Positions 18,505 through 29,141 are shown, counted from the stretch's first letter. The stretch is DNA of 64,000 nt from Microvirga sp. VF16 (GCF_016864375.1 NZ_CP069354.1:2439501-2503500), one strand, 5' to 3'. Made by a program: numbers and translations. The notes: a model not told the origin generated them from the sequence alone.

Positions 18505-18529
18505 CGGCGGCGGGCCATCTCCGCCGCCG
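18505..18529 (+). terminator. GC-rich hairpin after the SDR
   Basis: CGGCGGCGG at 18505-18513 pairs with CCGCCGCCG at 18521-18529 around a seven-base loop, directly after the SDR stop. There is no long T-run, so it may be a transcript-end stabiliser rather than a strict intrinsic terminator. Confidence 0.5.
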
Positions 18530-18600
18530 GCAGTTCTAAAGACGATGCGACTTTCAGAGGGCGAGGTAGTCACAAGACCTTTTTTGAAAGGAACCGAGAG

Positions 18601-19128
18601 ATGAGCACGAAAATGCCAGAACCGGCGAAGCGCAGGACTGTCAGCGGCGCCATGGCCTTCGCCGTAGCTGGATTGGTGCCGATCGCCGGTGCTCAAGACA
18701 GCCTAGCCCAGACAGGCGATATTCAAGCTGCAAACAAGGCAATTATCCAGCCTGGGTTCGACGCTTGGGCGGCCGGTACCGGCAGTCCCTACGACCTGCT
18801 TGCGGACAATGTGAAGTGGACTATAACCGGGAATTCGCTGGCTTCGAAAACCTATGGCAGCCGTGAAGCCTTCATTGGCGAAGTCATCCGGCCCTTCAAC
18901 GCGCGCATGAGCGTCGGTCTCAAGCCGACCATTCGCCAGATGTACGCAGACGGCGATACCGTGATCGTCTTCTTCGACGCGAGTGGCACGGCCAAGGATG
19001 GCGTACCTTATGCCAATACTTATGCCTGGTTCCTTCAGTTGCGCGATGGAAAGATCACCAATGCGTCAGCGTTCTTCGACAGCATTGCGTTCAACGAGTT
19101 ATGGACGCGGGTGCCGTTCCCTCAGTAA
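18601..19128 (+). CDS. SnoaL/NTF2-like domain protein, exported
   Basis: A 175-residue protein with a basic N-terminus (MSTKMPEPAKRRT) and a hydrophobic stretch ending near GAQDSLAQ, suggesting export. The rest is a SnoaL-like/nuclear transport factor 2 fold: FDAWAAGTGSPYDLLADNVKWTITG is the typical first helix and strand, followed by YGSREAFIGEVI and ADGDTVIVFFDASGTAKDG. Such proteins are ketosteroid-isomerase-like enzymes or ligand binders; a specific reaction cannot be assigned. AAAGGAACCGAG lies before ATG 18601. It follows the broken SDR, a common neighbour for SnoaL proteins. Confidence 0.82.
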   Translation: MSTKMPEPAKRRTVSGAMAFAVAGLVPIAGAQDSLAQTGDIQAANKAIIQPGFDAWAAGTGSPYDLLADNVKWTITGNSLASKTYGSREAFIGEVIRPFNARMSVGLKPTIRQMYADGDTVIVFFDASGTAKDGVPYANTYAWFLQLRDGKITNASAFFDSIAFNELWTRVPFPQ

Positions 19129-19381
19129 GCCGTTCTTGCCTTGCAGCCAACCGGAGAAAGGCCGTAGCTCAGAGATCGTTAAATGGCAGGGCAACAGTCA
19201 CGGGGCAATTTCGTCCGCAATGCAGGCCCGTACCGCCGGCAGGCTGGCCGGCGCTGTCCCTGTGGCCAAACAGTTAGGCCTACTTTAGAATCGGGACCGC
19301 GGAACGTCGGGTTCCTTGGCCCGTGACGGTCCCCGCTTTCGCAAATGCGTTGCCCCTAGGGACACCAACGAGAGACGGTTT

Positions 19382-20701
19382 ATGAACGCCACGCCGACCG
19401 GCTCCGAGACACTCCACCATCATACCCGACCAATGGGCGGCCGCGACCCGCACGAGGCTCACCGCGTCGCGACCCCGCTCGAACTCCTGTTCGACCTGAC
19501 GTTCGTCGTCAGCTTTGGGCTCGCGGCCTCCCAATTCGCCCATGCGCTGGCGGAGGGCCACTACGCCGCTGCCCTGATCGGCTTCGGTTTCGCGAGTTTC
19601 TCCATCTGCTGGGCCTGGGTCAATTTCTCTTGGTTCTCCTCGGCTTATGATACGGATGACTGGATTTTTCGCCTCGTCACCATGGTGCAGATGATCGGCG
19701 TGCTGATCCTGGCCATCGGTCTGCCGCGCATGTTCGCGTCGATTGAGCACGGCGAACACCTCGACAACTCGGTGATGGTGCTCGGTTATGTGATCATGCG
19801 CGTCGCCATGGTGTTCCAATGGCTGCGTGCGGCCAAGCAGGACCCCGCCCGGCGCCGTGCTTGCCTGACCTATGCCGTCGCCATCTCGATCGCCCAGCTC
19901 GGCTGGGCGGTGCTGATCTTTTTCGACTTCTCGCTCGGCGTGACCTTGATCCTCAGTTGCACCCTCGCGCTCATCGAACTGGCGGGACCTTTAATCGCCG
20001 AGAACAGGGACGGAGGCACGCCCTGGCATGTCCATCATATTGTCGAACGCCACGGCCTGTTTGCGATCATCGCCCTCGGCGAGGGGGTCGTGGGAACGCT
20101 CGCGACGCTGTCGGCCGTGGTCGAGGGACAGGGGTGGACCGTAGATGCGGCGCTGGTCTGTCTCGCTGGCATTGGGCTTACCTTCGGCATGTGGTGGGTC
20201 TATTATATGCTGCCGTCGGCGCAGATCCTCCACGCCCACCGCAACCGGTCCTTCGTCTGGGGCTACGGTCAAATGGTGATCGTTACCGCCATCGTTGCGA
20301 CAGGCGCCGGGCTGCATGTTGCAGCCTACTTTCTTGAGCACAAGGCCCATATCGGCGCGCCTGCGACGGTGCTTAGTGTCGCCATTCCGGTCGGCGTCTT
20401 TCTCGGATCGATCTATGCGCTCTACACCTATCTTGTCGGCCGGTTCGATCCCTTTCATGTCTGGTTGCTGGTCGGAACCGCCGCGGTAGCGACGCTTGCG
20501 GTGATTGTGGCATTCGCCGGTGTCGACATGGCGATTTGCCTTGTGATCCTTATGTTCGCACCGGCCGTCACAGTTCTCGGCTATGAAATCCTTGGACACC
20601 GCCACGAAGCTGAAGCCCTTGCGAAGGAGAGTGAGGCTCCTCTGAGCGGACCCCCACGCGTGCATGCGGAGGCGCCATTACCTCATACCGATCGGCCGTA
20701 A
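19382..20701 (+). CDS. Low temperature requirement protein A (LtrA) family membrane protein
   Basis: Multi-pass inner-membrane protein of 439 residues with about ten hydrophobic segments. The family signature is at the N-terminus: RVATPLELLFDLTFVVSFGLA, followed by HALAEGHYAAALIGFGFASF. HHIVERHGLFAIIALGEGVVG in the middle is also typical of LtrA. ATG 19382 begins MNATPTGSETLHHH; the frame upstream to 19316 is open but has no better start. Molecular function of LtrA proteins is not established (the name comes from cold growth in Listeria). It converges with the RND operon. Confidence 0.88.
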   Translation: MNATPTGSETLHHHTRPMGGRDPHEAHRVATPLELLFDLTFVVSFGLAASQFAHALAEGHYAAALIGFGFASFSICWAWVNFSWFSSAYDTDDWIFRLVTMVQMIGVLILAIGLPRMFASIEHGEHLDNSVMVLGYVIMRVAMVFQWLRAAKQDPARRRACLTYAVAISIAQLGWAVLIFFDFSLGVTLILSCTLALIELAGPLIAENRDGGTPWHVHHIVERHGLFAIIALGEGVVGTLATLSAVVEGQGWTVDAALVCLAGIGLTFGMWWVYYMLPSAQILHAHRNRSFVWGYGQMVIVTAIVATGAGLHVAAYFLEHKAHIGAPATVLSVAIPVGVFLGSIYALYTYLVGRFDPFHVWLLVGTAAVATLAVIVAFAGVDMAICLVILMFAPAVTVLGYEILGHRHEAEALAKESEAPLSGPPRVHAEAPLPHTDRP

Positions 20702-20793
20702 CGCTTCTGGACGTCAGCATCTTTGCTCGATTGGTGCCCGCCTAAGCCGGATGATGTACGAGGACCGACATCCGACCCGCATAGAATCTTCCG

Positions 20794-23700
20794 CTATGCT
20801 GGGTGTCTTTTGCTTATCCAGAACAGTCGCCGTGCAGCGTCAGAGATCTTCTCCAGGTAAAGGTACAGTACCGGCGTGATGTAGAGAGTGAGCAACTGTG
20901 ACACGACCAAGCCCCCAATTACCGCGACTCCAAGCGGCTGACGGAGCTCAGAGCCTGCGCCATAACCAATGGCAATCGGAATGGCACCAGCCAGCGCCAC
21001 GGCAGTGGTCATCATGATCGGGCGAAAGCGGATCAGGCAGGCCTCCCGGATTGCATCAGACGGTGAGAGGCCTTCTCGCTGACGGACAATCGCCTGGTCG
21101 ACCATCATGATGGCATTCTTTTTGACGATCCCGAACAGCAACAGGATGCCAATCAGCCCCATAATGTCCAATTCCATCTGATATAGGTGGAGAGCGGCGA
21201 CCGCTCCGATGGCGGCGGCCGGCAACCCAGCCAGGATCGTGATGGGATGTACAAGGCTCTCGTACAGCATGCCAAGGACGATGTAGATCGTCAGGATCGC
21301 CGCCGCGAGCAGCAGCGGCTGATTGTGCACCATGTCCTGGAAGACGCGAGCCGTTCCGGCGAATCCGGTCGTTACACTTGCAGGAACGCCCTCTTGGACC
21401 TTGAGAGCCTTGATCCGATTTACGGCTTCACCAAGCGAAACCCCCGTCGGTGTATCGAAGGAGATCGTCACGACCGGCCGCTGCCCCAGCTGGGTGATGG
21501 AGCGCGGGCTCGCCGTTCGCTCAATGGTGGCAAAGGATGAAAGCGGGACCAGAACGCCGCTTGCCGACCGAATGGTCACGAGCTCGAGTGGGTTCATCGT
21601 TCGGGCAAGGCGGGGATCAAACCCGATCAGAACCTGATAGCTGTCCGCACTGTCGCGGATCGTCGCGGCCTGCCGCGTAGCGAAACCGGTGTGCAGAGTG
21701 GAGCGCAACTGCTCGGTCGTGATTCCGAGTTGGCGTGCCTTATCACGGTCGACGCGGATGGCGGCGTGCAGGGCTGTCTCCTGTGCATCCGCCTGGACGG
21801 CGATGAACATGTCATCCTGGCTCATCCGATGAGCGAGCCGTGCGGACCAGTGCTGCAGCTCAGCAAGGGTTTGAGCTTGCACTGTAAGCTGGTATGCGCT
21901 TCGGCCAGACTGGTTTCCCATCCGGGCATTCTGGGCAGTTGTGACAAGACTCTCGACTCCGGGTAGCGGATCCAGATCCCGGCGCAAATCCATCAGCACC
22001 TGCGAGAGTGGTGGCCGCTCGGCCTTGGCTTTCAGCTCCACAAACAGACGCCCTTCATTGAGGCTTGTGGTGGCTGTCGCGCCGATCTCTGAAACCACCT
22101 CGGCCACGTGAGGGGAGGCGCGCAGCACCTGTTCGACCTGCCGCTGCAACTCGACCATGGCCGGGAAGGAGACGTCTTGGCGCGCGCGGGTCGAGATCAT
22201 GACCTGTCCGATATCCTCCTGCGGGAGAAAGCCTTTGGGAATGGTTCGAAACATCCAGCCGGCGGCGACAAGGCTGACGAGGAACAGGATCAGCATCAGT
22301 AAACGAAACCGCAGGCCCAAGCCGAGGCATACGCCATAGCAGTGTGTCAGTCCCGACATCGCACGATACGCCAGGTTGTGGCGGTCGTCTTCCTGCTGTC
22401 TGGCACCGGGCAGACGGGCGGCGAGCATTGGACTAAGGCTTAAGGATATCAGAGCGGAAATCGCCAGGGAGATCGAGACCGTGATGGCGAATGGGCTGAG
22501 AATGCGCCCGACCACGCCATCCATCAGCAGCAATGGAATGAACGCCGCGATGAGCGATGCAGTGATCGACATGACCGTGAAGGTAACCTCCCTCGCTCCC
22601 TTCAGGGCTGCCGTGTGGGGCGGTGTTCCAGCCTCAATGTGCCGTACGATGTTGTCGGTCACCACGATGGCATCATCAACCACGAGACCAACCGAAAGGG
22701 TCAGGGCCAGCAGCGTGATGTTGTCCAGGGACAAACCGAGGGCGTACATGGCCGCAAAGGTGGCCACAATCGAGACCGGGATGGTGACACTGGGGATCAG
22801 AGTTGTGGCAAGACGGCCGATGCCGAGATAAAGGACGGCGCAGACGAGACCGATGGTGAGCACCAAGGTGAAGGTGACATCCTGGATGGCTGCGCGGATC
22901 GAAACAGAGCGATCATTCATCGTCGTGAGGGATACGCCAGGCCCGAGCTCCTCCTGGATACCGGGCAGGGCTGCCCGAATCTGGTCCACCACTTCAATCG
23001 TGCTGGCATCGGGCTGGCGCTGCACTGCCAGAACTAGCGCGGGTGAGCCATTGTGCCAGCTGGCGCGCTGATCGTCCTCAACGGAGTCGATCACATTGGC
23101 GATGTCGCCCAAGCGAACAGGCCGTCCCTTGAGGTTCGCGACAATGAGATCGCGCCAGGCGCGTGCGTCACCGAGCTGGGTTGAGACCTCGATGGTGAGC
23201 TTCTGGTCTGATCTTGAGAGAGAGCCGACGGGCGTCTGGGCGTTGGCGGCGCGGACGGCGCGCTCCACCTCGTCCACGCCGATGCCACGGGCCGCTAGGG
23301 TCAGCGGATCAAGCTGGATGCGTACCGCATACTTTTGGCTGCCGGATATTGTGACCTGGGCGACCCCGGCAACCGCAGACAAGCGTGGGGCGATCACGGT
23401 ACGAACGAACGCATCGAGCCGCCACAGAGGATACGTGTCGCTTCTGAGGACAATCAGCACGACCGGAGCGTCCGCAGGGTTGAGCTTGCGATGAATTGGC
23501 GGGCTCGCCATCTCAATCGGCAACTGTGGCTGCGCGCGGGCGATGGCGGATTGGACATCTGCCGCCGCCATATCGATGTCGCGCTCAAGCGCAAACTCCA
23601 GAGTAATCGAGGACGCGCCCTGAATATTGGTTGCACTGATCTCCCGAACGGACGGGATGGTCGAAAACTCCTTGATCAATGGCGTCGAGACATTGGTCGC

Positions 23701-23877
23701 CATGGTCTCGGGGCTCGCACCGGGAAACGAGGTCGAGACGGAAATGGTGGGGATATCAATGCGGGGCAGGGCGGCAGCAGAGAGATGCCGATAGGCAAGA
23801 AGTCCGGTAAGGGTCAGGGCCGCAGTCAGCAGGAGTGTGGCAACGGGCCGTCTGATGAAGGGGGCCGAAACATTCAT
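20794..23877 (-). CDS. RND efflux transporter, inner-membrane pump (MdtC/MuxB-like)
   Basis: Proton-driven drug/solute exporter of 1027 residues, the usual RND length. It begins with the re-entrant family start FIRRPVATLLLTAALTLTGLLAYRHL and SASFPGASPETM-type pore strand, and has proton-relay transmembrane 4 with LSVGLVVDDAIVVTDNIVRH, plus GFLPQEDIGQ at the second-half periplasmic loop. The KKNAIMMVDQA segment near residue 930 is diagnostic. Its ATG overlaps the stop of the adaptor gene by four bases. The pair lacks its own outer-membrane factor here, so a TolC-like protein elsewhere is required. Substrate not deducible; MdtBC/MuxBC relatives usually pair two pumps, but only one is present. 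Confidence 0.93.
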   Translation of the reverse strand: MNVSAPFIRRPVATLLLTAALTLTGLLAYRHLSAAALPRIDIPTISVSTSFPGASPETMATNVSTPLIKEFSTIPSVREISATNIQGASSITLEFALERDIDMAAADVQSAIARAQPQLPIEMASPPIHRKLNPADAPVVLIVLRSDTYPLWRLDAFVRTVIAPRLSAVAGVAQVTISGSQKYAVRIQLDPLTLAARGIGVDEVERAVRAANAQTPVGSLSRSDQKLTIEVSTQLGDARAWRDLIVANLKGRPVRLGDIANVIDSVEDDQRASWHNGSPALVLAVQRQPDASTIEVVDQIRAALPGIQEELGPGVSLTTMNDRSVSIRAAIQDVTFTLVLTIGLVCAVLYLGIGRLATTLIPSVTIPVSIVATFAAMYALGLSLDNITLLALTLSVGLVVDDAIVVTDNIVRHIEAGTPPHTAALKGAREVTFTVMSITASLIAAFIPLLLMDGVVGRILSPFAITVSISLAISALISLSLSPMLAARLPGARQQEDDRHNLAYRAMSGLTHCYGVCLGLGLRFRLLMLILFLVSLVAAGWMFRTIPKGFLPQEDIGQVMISTRARQDVSFPAMVELQRQVEQVLRASPHVAEVVSEIGATATTSLNEGRLFVELKAKAERPPLSQVLMDLRRDLDPLPGVESLVTTAQNARMGNQSGRSAYQLTVQAQTLAELQHWSARLAHRMSQDDMFIAVQADAQETALHAAIRVDRDKARQLGITTEQLRSTLHTGFATRQAATIRDSADSYQVLIGFDPRLARTMNPLELVTIRSASGVLVPLSSFATIERTASPRSITQLGQRPVVTISFDTPTGVSLGEAVNRIKALKVQEGVPASVTTGFAGTARVFQDMVHNQPLLLAAAILTIYIVLGMLYESLVHPITILAGLPAAAIGAVAALHLYQMELDIMGLIGILLLFGIVKKNAIMMVDQAIVRQREGLSPSDAIREACLIRFRPIMMTTAVALAGAIPIAIGYGAGSELRQPLGVAVIGGLVVSQLLTLYITPVLYLYLEKISDAARRLFWISKRHPA

Positions 23878-25127
23878 GGGCGCACGGGCCGGGCATCGGC
23901 GGTGCGGGAGCCCTGAGACACCGGTGCTGGGGCCAAGGCCGCCTCCACAATCAAACTGCCGTCGCGCAGGCGAGCCTGGCCTTCGACCACCACGCGCTCG
24001 CCGGGCGTGAGCCCTTCGGTGATGACGGCCTCGTCATGGTTTGTATCGAGAGGCTGAACCCGCCGCATCTCGACGATATCGCCCCTTCCAACGACGAAGA
24101 CATGAGGGCCGCTGTGTCCCGTCTGCAGCGCGACAAGGGGAACGGCCGCCGCCTGGGGATTCATACCGAGCGTCAGTTCAACACGAACATACTGACCTGG
24201 CCATAGTCCGTCATAGGTCTTCAGGGTGGCCTTGACGAGAATGGTGCCTGAACCGACATCGACCGACGAGTCGATGAATGTCAGCTCCGCCTCTGCGGAG
24301 AGTTGACCGTCCCGACCGGCAAAAACTCGAACGCGGCCCTTGTCCTCGGAGCCCGCAAGGGCCGCACGTAGCAAAGGAAGGTCGTGCTCAGGCAAGGAGA
24401 ACGAGACCTGCAAGGGTGATATCCGTGTGATGGTGACCAATCCATCCCCGGATGGATCGGAGCCGCGCACGACATGGCCCTCGCTCCCCTGCACGACACC
24501 GGCACGTCCACTGATCGGGGCAGTGATCCGAGTGTGCCCCAGCCTGGTCCGATCCATGTCCAGGGTCGCCTCACTCGCGGCAACATTCGCCGCGGCAATC
24601 CTGACCTCGGCGGCGGCCTCTTCGGCCTGGGTGTGGGTGGCGACGGAGCGGGCCAGCAACTCCTGGGTTCGCTTGAGCGCAGCCTGCGCTTTGGCCAGCA
24701 CGGCTCGGTCGCGATTCAGAACTGCTTCGCCGCGAGCGATCTGCGCTTGGAGTTCGCGATCGTCAAGGCGAAACAGAAGATCCCCAGCAGCAACTTCTGC
24801 GCCGTCATGAATGTGCCGCTCAACAATGGTGCCATCGATGCGGGCCCGCACAGTAACCCGTGCCGTTGGTTCGATCCAGCCGATGCTCGTCCGTGTGATA
24901 GGTATCGCCTTTGCCCGGACAGGAGCAGTGATCACGGCGACTGAAGGTGGGCTCTTCTGCGAGAGCGAAGTCTGGACTGATGCCGGAGGCTCGGAAGTCT
25001 GACTTGAGGTCCCTAGTACTTTGGCCACGGAGGCTCGAGCCGAGGCCTGTCCTTCCGCTCCTGCCAACACGTACCAGAGACCGCCGGCGGTCAGTGTTGT
25101 GAGCAGGAGAAGAGCAGTACGGATCAC
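23874..25127 (-). CDS. RND efflux periplasmic adaptor (membrane fusion protein)
   Basis: Adaptor of 417 residues linking the RND pump with an outer-membrane channel. It has an N-terminal membrane anchor ([20 protein letters not shown]), a lipoyl half with [35 protein letters not shown], an alpha-helical hairpin and a second lipoyl half with [24 protein letters not shown], followed by a beta-barrel ending in [19 protein letters not shown]. The start is a GTG at 25127 overlapping the ALAS stop by four bases (GTGA), so it is translated directly after the synthase. Low-complexity Ser/Thr/Pro segment at residues 30-65 is a flexible linker. Confidence 0.92.
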   Translation of the reverse strand: MIRTALLLLTTLTAGGLWYVLAGAEGQASARASVAKVLGTSSQTSEPPASVQTSLSQKSPPSVAVITAPVRAKAIPITRTSIGWIEPTARVTVRARIDGTIVERHIHDGAEVAAGDLLFRLDDRELQAQIARGEAVLNRDRAVLAKAQAALKRTQELLARSVATHTQAEEAAAEVRIAAANVAASEATLDMDRTRLGHTRITAPISGRAGVVQGSEGHVVRGSDPSGDGLVTITRISPLQVSFSLPEHDLPLLRAALAGSEDKGRVRVFAGRDGQLSAEAELTFIDSSVDVGSGTILVKATLKTYDGLWPGQYVRVELTLGMNPQAAAVPLVALQTGHSGPHVFVVGRGDIVEMRRVQPLDTNHDEAVITEGLTPGERVVVEGQARLRDGSLIVEAALAPAPVSQGSRTADARPVRP

Positions 25128-26572
25128 TGTCTGCGCCCCACTCGCCGAGCTGTTTTCATGCGCTCTCGCGCATCGAGCACGAGTCCCCGGAAGGAGAGGC
25201 CGAGCGCCTTCCAGGTGTCAGTCAAGGCCTCCGTGAGGGCCGCAATGTGATCGTCCGAGTGCAGAGGACCGGGCGTGATGCGCAGCCGCTCGGTGCTGCG
25301 GGGCACGGTGGGATAGTTGATCGGCTGGATATAGATGCCGTGCTTGTTCAGCAGCCGGTCCGAGGCCGCCTTACAGGCTTCCGCATCGCCGACCATCACC
25401 GGCACGATATGCGTGGGGGTCGCCAGTACCGGCAGGTCGGCGTGGATCAGCGCTTCCTTGACCTTGGCGACTTGAAGCTGCTGGGCCTGCCGCTCTGTCC
25501 GTGAACTCTTGAGGTGCCGGATCGAGGCGGTGGCGGCCGCGGCGACGGCCGGGGGCAGGGCGGTGGTGAAGATGAAGCCGGGCGCGAAGCTGCGGATGGC
25601 ATCCATCACGGCCCGGGTGCCGGTCAGATAGCCGCCCATGACGCCGAACGCCTTGCCCAAAGTGCCCTCGATCACATCGATCCGGTGCATGACCCCGAGG
25701 CGTTCCGCCAGCCCAGCGCCGCGCGGGCCATACATGCCGACCGCATGGACCTCGTCGATATAGGTCATGGCGCCATAGCGCTCGGCCAGGTCGCAGATCT
25801 GGCGGATGGGCGCGATATCGCCATCCATGGAATAGACGCTCTCGAACACGATCAGCTTCGGCCTCTCGCCGGCGGCCTGGAGCAACTCCTCCAGATGTTC
25901 GAGATCGTTGTGGCGGAAGATCGCCTTGTCGCAGCCGGACTGGCGCACGCCCTCGATCATCGAGTTGTGGTTGAGCGCATCCGACAGGATCAGACAGTTC
26001 GGGATCAGCTTGGCCAGCGTCGCGATGCCGGTCTGGTTCGAGACATAGCCCGAGGTGAAGACCAGCGCCGCCTCTTTGCCGTGCAGGTCGGCGAGCTCGG
26101 CCTCGAGCGTCACGATGGGATTGCTGTTGCCGGAGATGTTGCGGGTGCCGCCGGCGCCGGTGCCGAGGCGCCAGGCGGCCTCGACCATGGCGCGGGTGAC
26201 GTCCCGGTTCTGGCCCATGCCGAGATAGTCGTTGGAGCACCAGACGGTGATCGGACGGGGACCGTCCGGGGCATGCCAGATCGCCTGCGGATAGCGGCCG
26301 GCCAAGCGCTCGATATCGGCAAAAACGCGGTAGCGCCGCTCGGCCTGCAGGCGCTCGAGGGCTGACGTGAAGAATTGACCATAATCTGGAGACGTTGCTC
26401 CGGATCGGGCCGTTACCGAAGTCCATCCTGAAAGCCCTGGAGGTAATGAAGCTAAGTCTGGAGTGACCCTTGTGTCGAAAGTGTCAGTGAGGTTTGCCCA
26501 GCATCGTGGAAACGGAAGTGCACCACTGCATTGTCTGTCTGCAACCATTGAAGCCCCCGTGACAACAGCCAT
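25124..26572 (-). CDS. hemA: 5-aminolevulinate synthase (ALAS) with atypical N-terminus
   Basis: PLP enzyme joining glycine and succinyl-CoA to give 5-aminolevulinate, the first step of heme synthesis in alphaproteobacteria. The catalytic body is complete: [24 protein letters not shown], the PLP-ring Asp in [13 protein letters not shown], and the Schiff-base Lys in [15 protein letters not shown]. Typical ALAS starts with M-x-Y-x-x-FF about 405 residues from the end. Here that point reads PDYGQFF with no start codon. The frame continues 56-64 residues upstream to ATG 26548 or 26572, adding an unrelated segment. Its stop overlaps the RND adaptor start. Probably a second, context-specific ALAS; the housekeeping copy should lie elsewhere. 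Confidence 0.85.
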   Translation of the reverse strand: MAVVTGASMVADRQCSGALPFPRCWANLTDTFDTRVTPDLASLPPGLSGWTSVTARSGATSPDYGQFFTSALERLQAERRYRVFADIERLAGRYPQAIWHAPDGPRPITVWCSNDYLGMGQNRDVTRAMVEAAWRLGTGAGGTRNISGNSNPIVTLEAELADLHGKEAALVFTSGYVSNQTGIATLAKLIPNCLILSDALNHNSMIEGVRQSGCDKAIFRHNDLEHLEELLQAAGERPKLIVFESVYSMDGDIAPIRQICDLAERYGAMTYIDEVHAVGMYGPRGAGLAERLGVMHRIDVIEGTLGKAFGVMGGYLTGTRAVMDAIRSFAPGFIFTTALPPAVAAAATASIRHLKSSRTERQAQQLQVAKVKEALIHADLPVLATPTHIVPVMVGDAEACKAASDRLLNKHGIYIQPINYPTVPRSTERLRITPGPLHSDDHIAALTEALTDTWKALGLSFRGLVLDARERMKTARRVGRRQ

Positions 26573-27073
26573 TTCCGACCATCTTAACGATGAGTGGATC
26601 AGCGGTGGGGTGCAATACGGACTGAAGTCCGATGGAGTGCCAACTAAAGTCTGCCGGGTGGGAAACGGTCTGTTCCGATAGGTGCCGCTGAGAGGTCCGA
26701 ATGATGCTTATGATCCCCGGGAAGCGCGCCTGAAGAATGTTTCCGGGTGCCGGGGTAGCGCCCATTTCACGAACAGCATAGCGCGATCGAAAGGAGTAAC
26801 TCGACAGAGATATCTCGCAAATCAAGCATCCCATCTTTGGCCATATGAGGCTGAGTCGACAAATCGGCGCGGCCCAACTCGGTGCTAAAGCATTATATAG
26901 ACAGAACTTTTGGAGATTCCCGCAGAAGCTCGATCCGTCTTGTTCTGCATCTCTATTGCAAGGAAGGCTACTCGTCTGGACGAAAGTCCAGTCCCGTATC
27001 CGACCAAGGTCGATTGCAGGAAAACTTACCCCTATGTACCTTCACGCTTCCTGGGGCCACATTCGGGGCAACG
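26573..27073. other. Intergenic region between hemA-RND operon and sensor kinase
   Basis: About 500 bases, clearly AT-richer than flanking operons, carrying the divergent promoters of the hemA-RND operon (left) and the kinase (right). The kinase frame stays open from 26882, but that stretch has no family character, so I treat it as non-coding. No tRNA, palindrome or known riboswitch was seen. Confidence 0.4.
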
Positions 27074-28492
27074 ATGTCAGAGTGGGTGTCACCGACAAGG
27101 ACGCACGGCCGGAGTCTAAGTCGAGTTCCCGCGAGCCTGACCCGCCAGTTCGCACTGACTGGCAGCGTCATTATGCTTGTGGCAATGATGGCCGCTGGCT
27201 TGTTCACGGCCGAGATTGTATCGAAAGCAACAATCGAGAACACTGCCTCTGCAACGGCTCTCCTCCTGGACAGCATTCTCGAGCCGCTCACTCAAGACCT
27301 GGTGACAGAGAAAGTCTTGCCTGCCAAGCAGGCAGCCGAGTTGGATCGTTTACTTGGAGCAGATCAGTTTAGGCAGCGGTTCCCGTATCTAGAGATCTGG
27401 AGGGAGGGTGGACTCGTCGCCTATTCAACGACACCAGGTTTGGTTGGTCAGAGATTCCCTCCGCCCGACGGACTTGTAAGAGCCCTGAAAGGGGAGGTTT
27501 CTGCACAGTACATCGATTTGAATGCTCGAGAACATCTGATCCGGGCGATCAGCAGTAAGTATCTAGAAATCTACATTCCCATTCGCGAGGATCGCTCAGG
27601 CCGCGTCATTGCCGTCGCTGAGATTCACGAGAGTCCTGCATCCCTCGAGCGCGAGCTTTGGTGGCTGCGTCTCAAAAGTTGGTTGGCAATCGGGGGGGCA
27701 ACCTCGCTTATCATGATAGGTCTGTTCGGTATCGTCTACCGGGGCAACCAGCTTATCCTGCTCCAGAAGCGGCAACTCGAAGAGCGATTGGTAGAAATTG
27801 AACAAATGTACCGACACAACCGCATCCTCAAGGATCGGGCCCAGCGTGCCTCTGGCCGGGTTGCCGAGCTGACCGAGAACAATTTGCGGAGAATTGGTGC
27901 GGATTTACATGATGGTCCTGCGCAGCTCATTGGTTTGGCAGCCCTATCCGTGGAGCACGTTAGGCGCGCCGAAGCACCCGCGGAACGGGAGAAGGAGCTG
28001 GGGGCCTTGAGCTGCGTCCTCTCAGATGCTCTTCGTGACATCCGAACTGTATCAAAAGGACTGATACTGCCGGAGATAGAAGGATTGCCGCTCCCTGATA
28101 TCATCAAACGAGTGGTCTCTGATCACGAGCGGCGCACTGGAACGAAGGTTGTCGTTCATTGCGGTGAGATTTCAGGTGTCCTCACGGATGCGATCAAAAT
28201 ATGCGCTTACCGTTTCCTCCAGGAGGGGCTCAACAATGCCTTCCGCCATGCGAGCGGCAACGGTCAGACAGTGATGTGCAGGCTCGATGACGCCGCTCTA
28301 AATCTAGTCGTGCAGGATGATGGAGGAATGAGCACCAGCGGCATGAATGGTCTGGATTTCGGCTTGGGTCTTATCGGATTAAGAGAAAGAGTCGAGAGCT
28401 TGGGCGGTGTCTTTTGCGTGAGCCAGCGGGCGGGTGGGGGGACCAAAGTTGAAATGACCGTTGTTATCGCTGAGGAAAGCCAAGATGGTTGA
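27074..28492 (+). CDS. NarL-family sensor histidine kinase
   Basis: Membrane sensor of about 472 residues from ATG 27074 (weak ribosome site; other starts possible). Transmembrane helix one is near residues 28-48 (FALTGSVIMLVAMMAAGLF) and helix two near 215-235 (IGGATSLIMIGLFGIVY), enclosing a periplasmic region of about 165 residues with no recognised sensor fold. The HisKA_3 phospho-acceptor is His279 in RIGADLHDGPAQL. The ATPase end has FLQEGLNNAFRHA and the Gly-rich LGLIGLRERVESLGG. It overlaps the regulator gene start by eight bases, so they form one pair. Signal unknown. Confidence 0.9.
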   Translation: MSEWVSPTRTHGRSLSRVPASLTRQFALTGSVIMLVAMMAAGLFTAEIVSKATIENTASATALLLDSILEPLTQDLVTEKVLPAKQAAELDRLLGADQFRQRFPYLEIWREGGLVAYSTTPGLVGQRFPPPDGLVRALKGEVSAQYIDLNAREHLIRAISSKYLEIYIPIREDRSGRVIAVAEIHESPASLERELWWLRLKSWLAIGGATSLIMIGLFGIVYRGNQLILLQKRQLEERLVEIEQMYRHNRILKDRAQRASGRVAELTENNLRRIGADLHDGPAQLIGLAALSVEHVRRAEAPAEREKELGALSCVLSDALRDIRTVSKGLILPEIEGLPLPDIIKRVVSDHERRTGTKVVVHCGEISGVLTDAIKICAYRFLQEGLNNAFRHASGNGQTVMCRLDDAALNLVVQDDGGMSTSGMNGLDFGLGLIGLRERVESLGGVFCVSQRAGGGTKVEMTVVIAEESQDG

Positions 28493-29141
28493 AAAAACCC
28501 GTATTGTTGTGGTGGATGACCATGCGCTGTTGCGGGCTGGGCTTGTACGGGCGCTCGCACTTGACCCCATGATCGAGATCGTTGGCGAAGGTGCCTCAGC
28601 GACGGATGCGATCGAGCTTGCGAGAATTCACGCACCTGATCTCATCTTGCTCGACATATCGATGCCTGGAAATGGAATAGAGGCAGCACGCGCGATCCGA
28701 GATCTTCCAAGTGCTCCCCGGGTCGTAATGCTGACTGTTTCAGCGGACGACGACGACGTGATGCGCGCACTTGAGGCTGGCGCCGTGGGCTATATCCTCA
28801 AAGGGATCGATGCTCGAGATATAATTATGGCCGTGACAAGCGTGAAGGCCGGCGGATCATTCATGTCTCCTGACCTCGCATTACGCTTATTGTCGAATAA
28901 TGCGCAGGTGCAGGCAAACCCGCTTTTATCGCTTTCTGAGCTTGAGAAACGTATACTGAGCTTGATCTCCGAAGGGTTGACCACTCGTAAAGTCAGCGAG
29001 AAGTTGGATCTTACGGACAAGTCGATCGAGTTCCACGTGACCAACATCCTGAAGAAATTCAGCGCTACGAACCGTGTCGGGGCAGCGCTGATCCCCACGC
29101 AGCTATGGGGTGAGTTCGAGAGCAGCGTGAAGCTACACTGA
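28485..29141 (+). CDS. NarL/LuxR-family response regulator, partner of the kinase
   Basis: Regulator of 218 residues. The receiver has the acidic pair VVVDDH at 10-13, the phospho-acceptor Asp57 in DLILLDISMPG, the switch Thr in VMLTVSA and Lys in GYILKGID. The LuxR-type helix-turn-helix lies in the C-terminal quarter (SLSELEKRILSLISEGLTTRKVSEKLDLTDKSIEFHVTNILKKF). ATG 28485 overlaps the kinase stop by eight bases, so it is translated with its partner. Likely target promoters are in the neighbourhood, including the heme-peroxidase gene, but no binding site can be shown. Confidence 0.93.
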   Translation: MVEKTRIVVVDDHALLRAGLVRALALDPMIEIVGEGASATDAIELARIHAPDLILLDISMPGNGIEAARAIRDLPSAPRVVMLTVSADDDDVMRALEAGAVGYILKGIDARDIIMAVTSVKAGGSFMSPDLALRLLSNNAQVQANPLLSLSELEKRILSLISEGLTTRKVSEKLDLTDKSIEFHVTNILKKFSATNRVGAALIPTQLWGEFESSVKLH

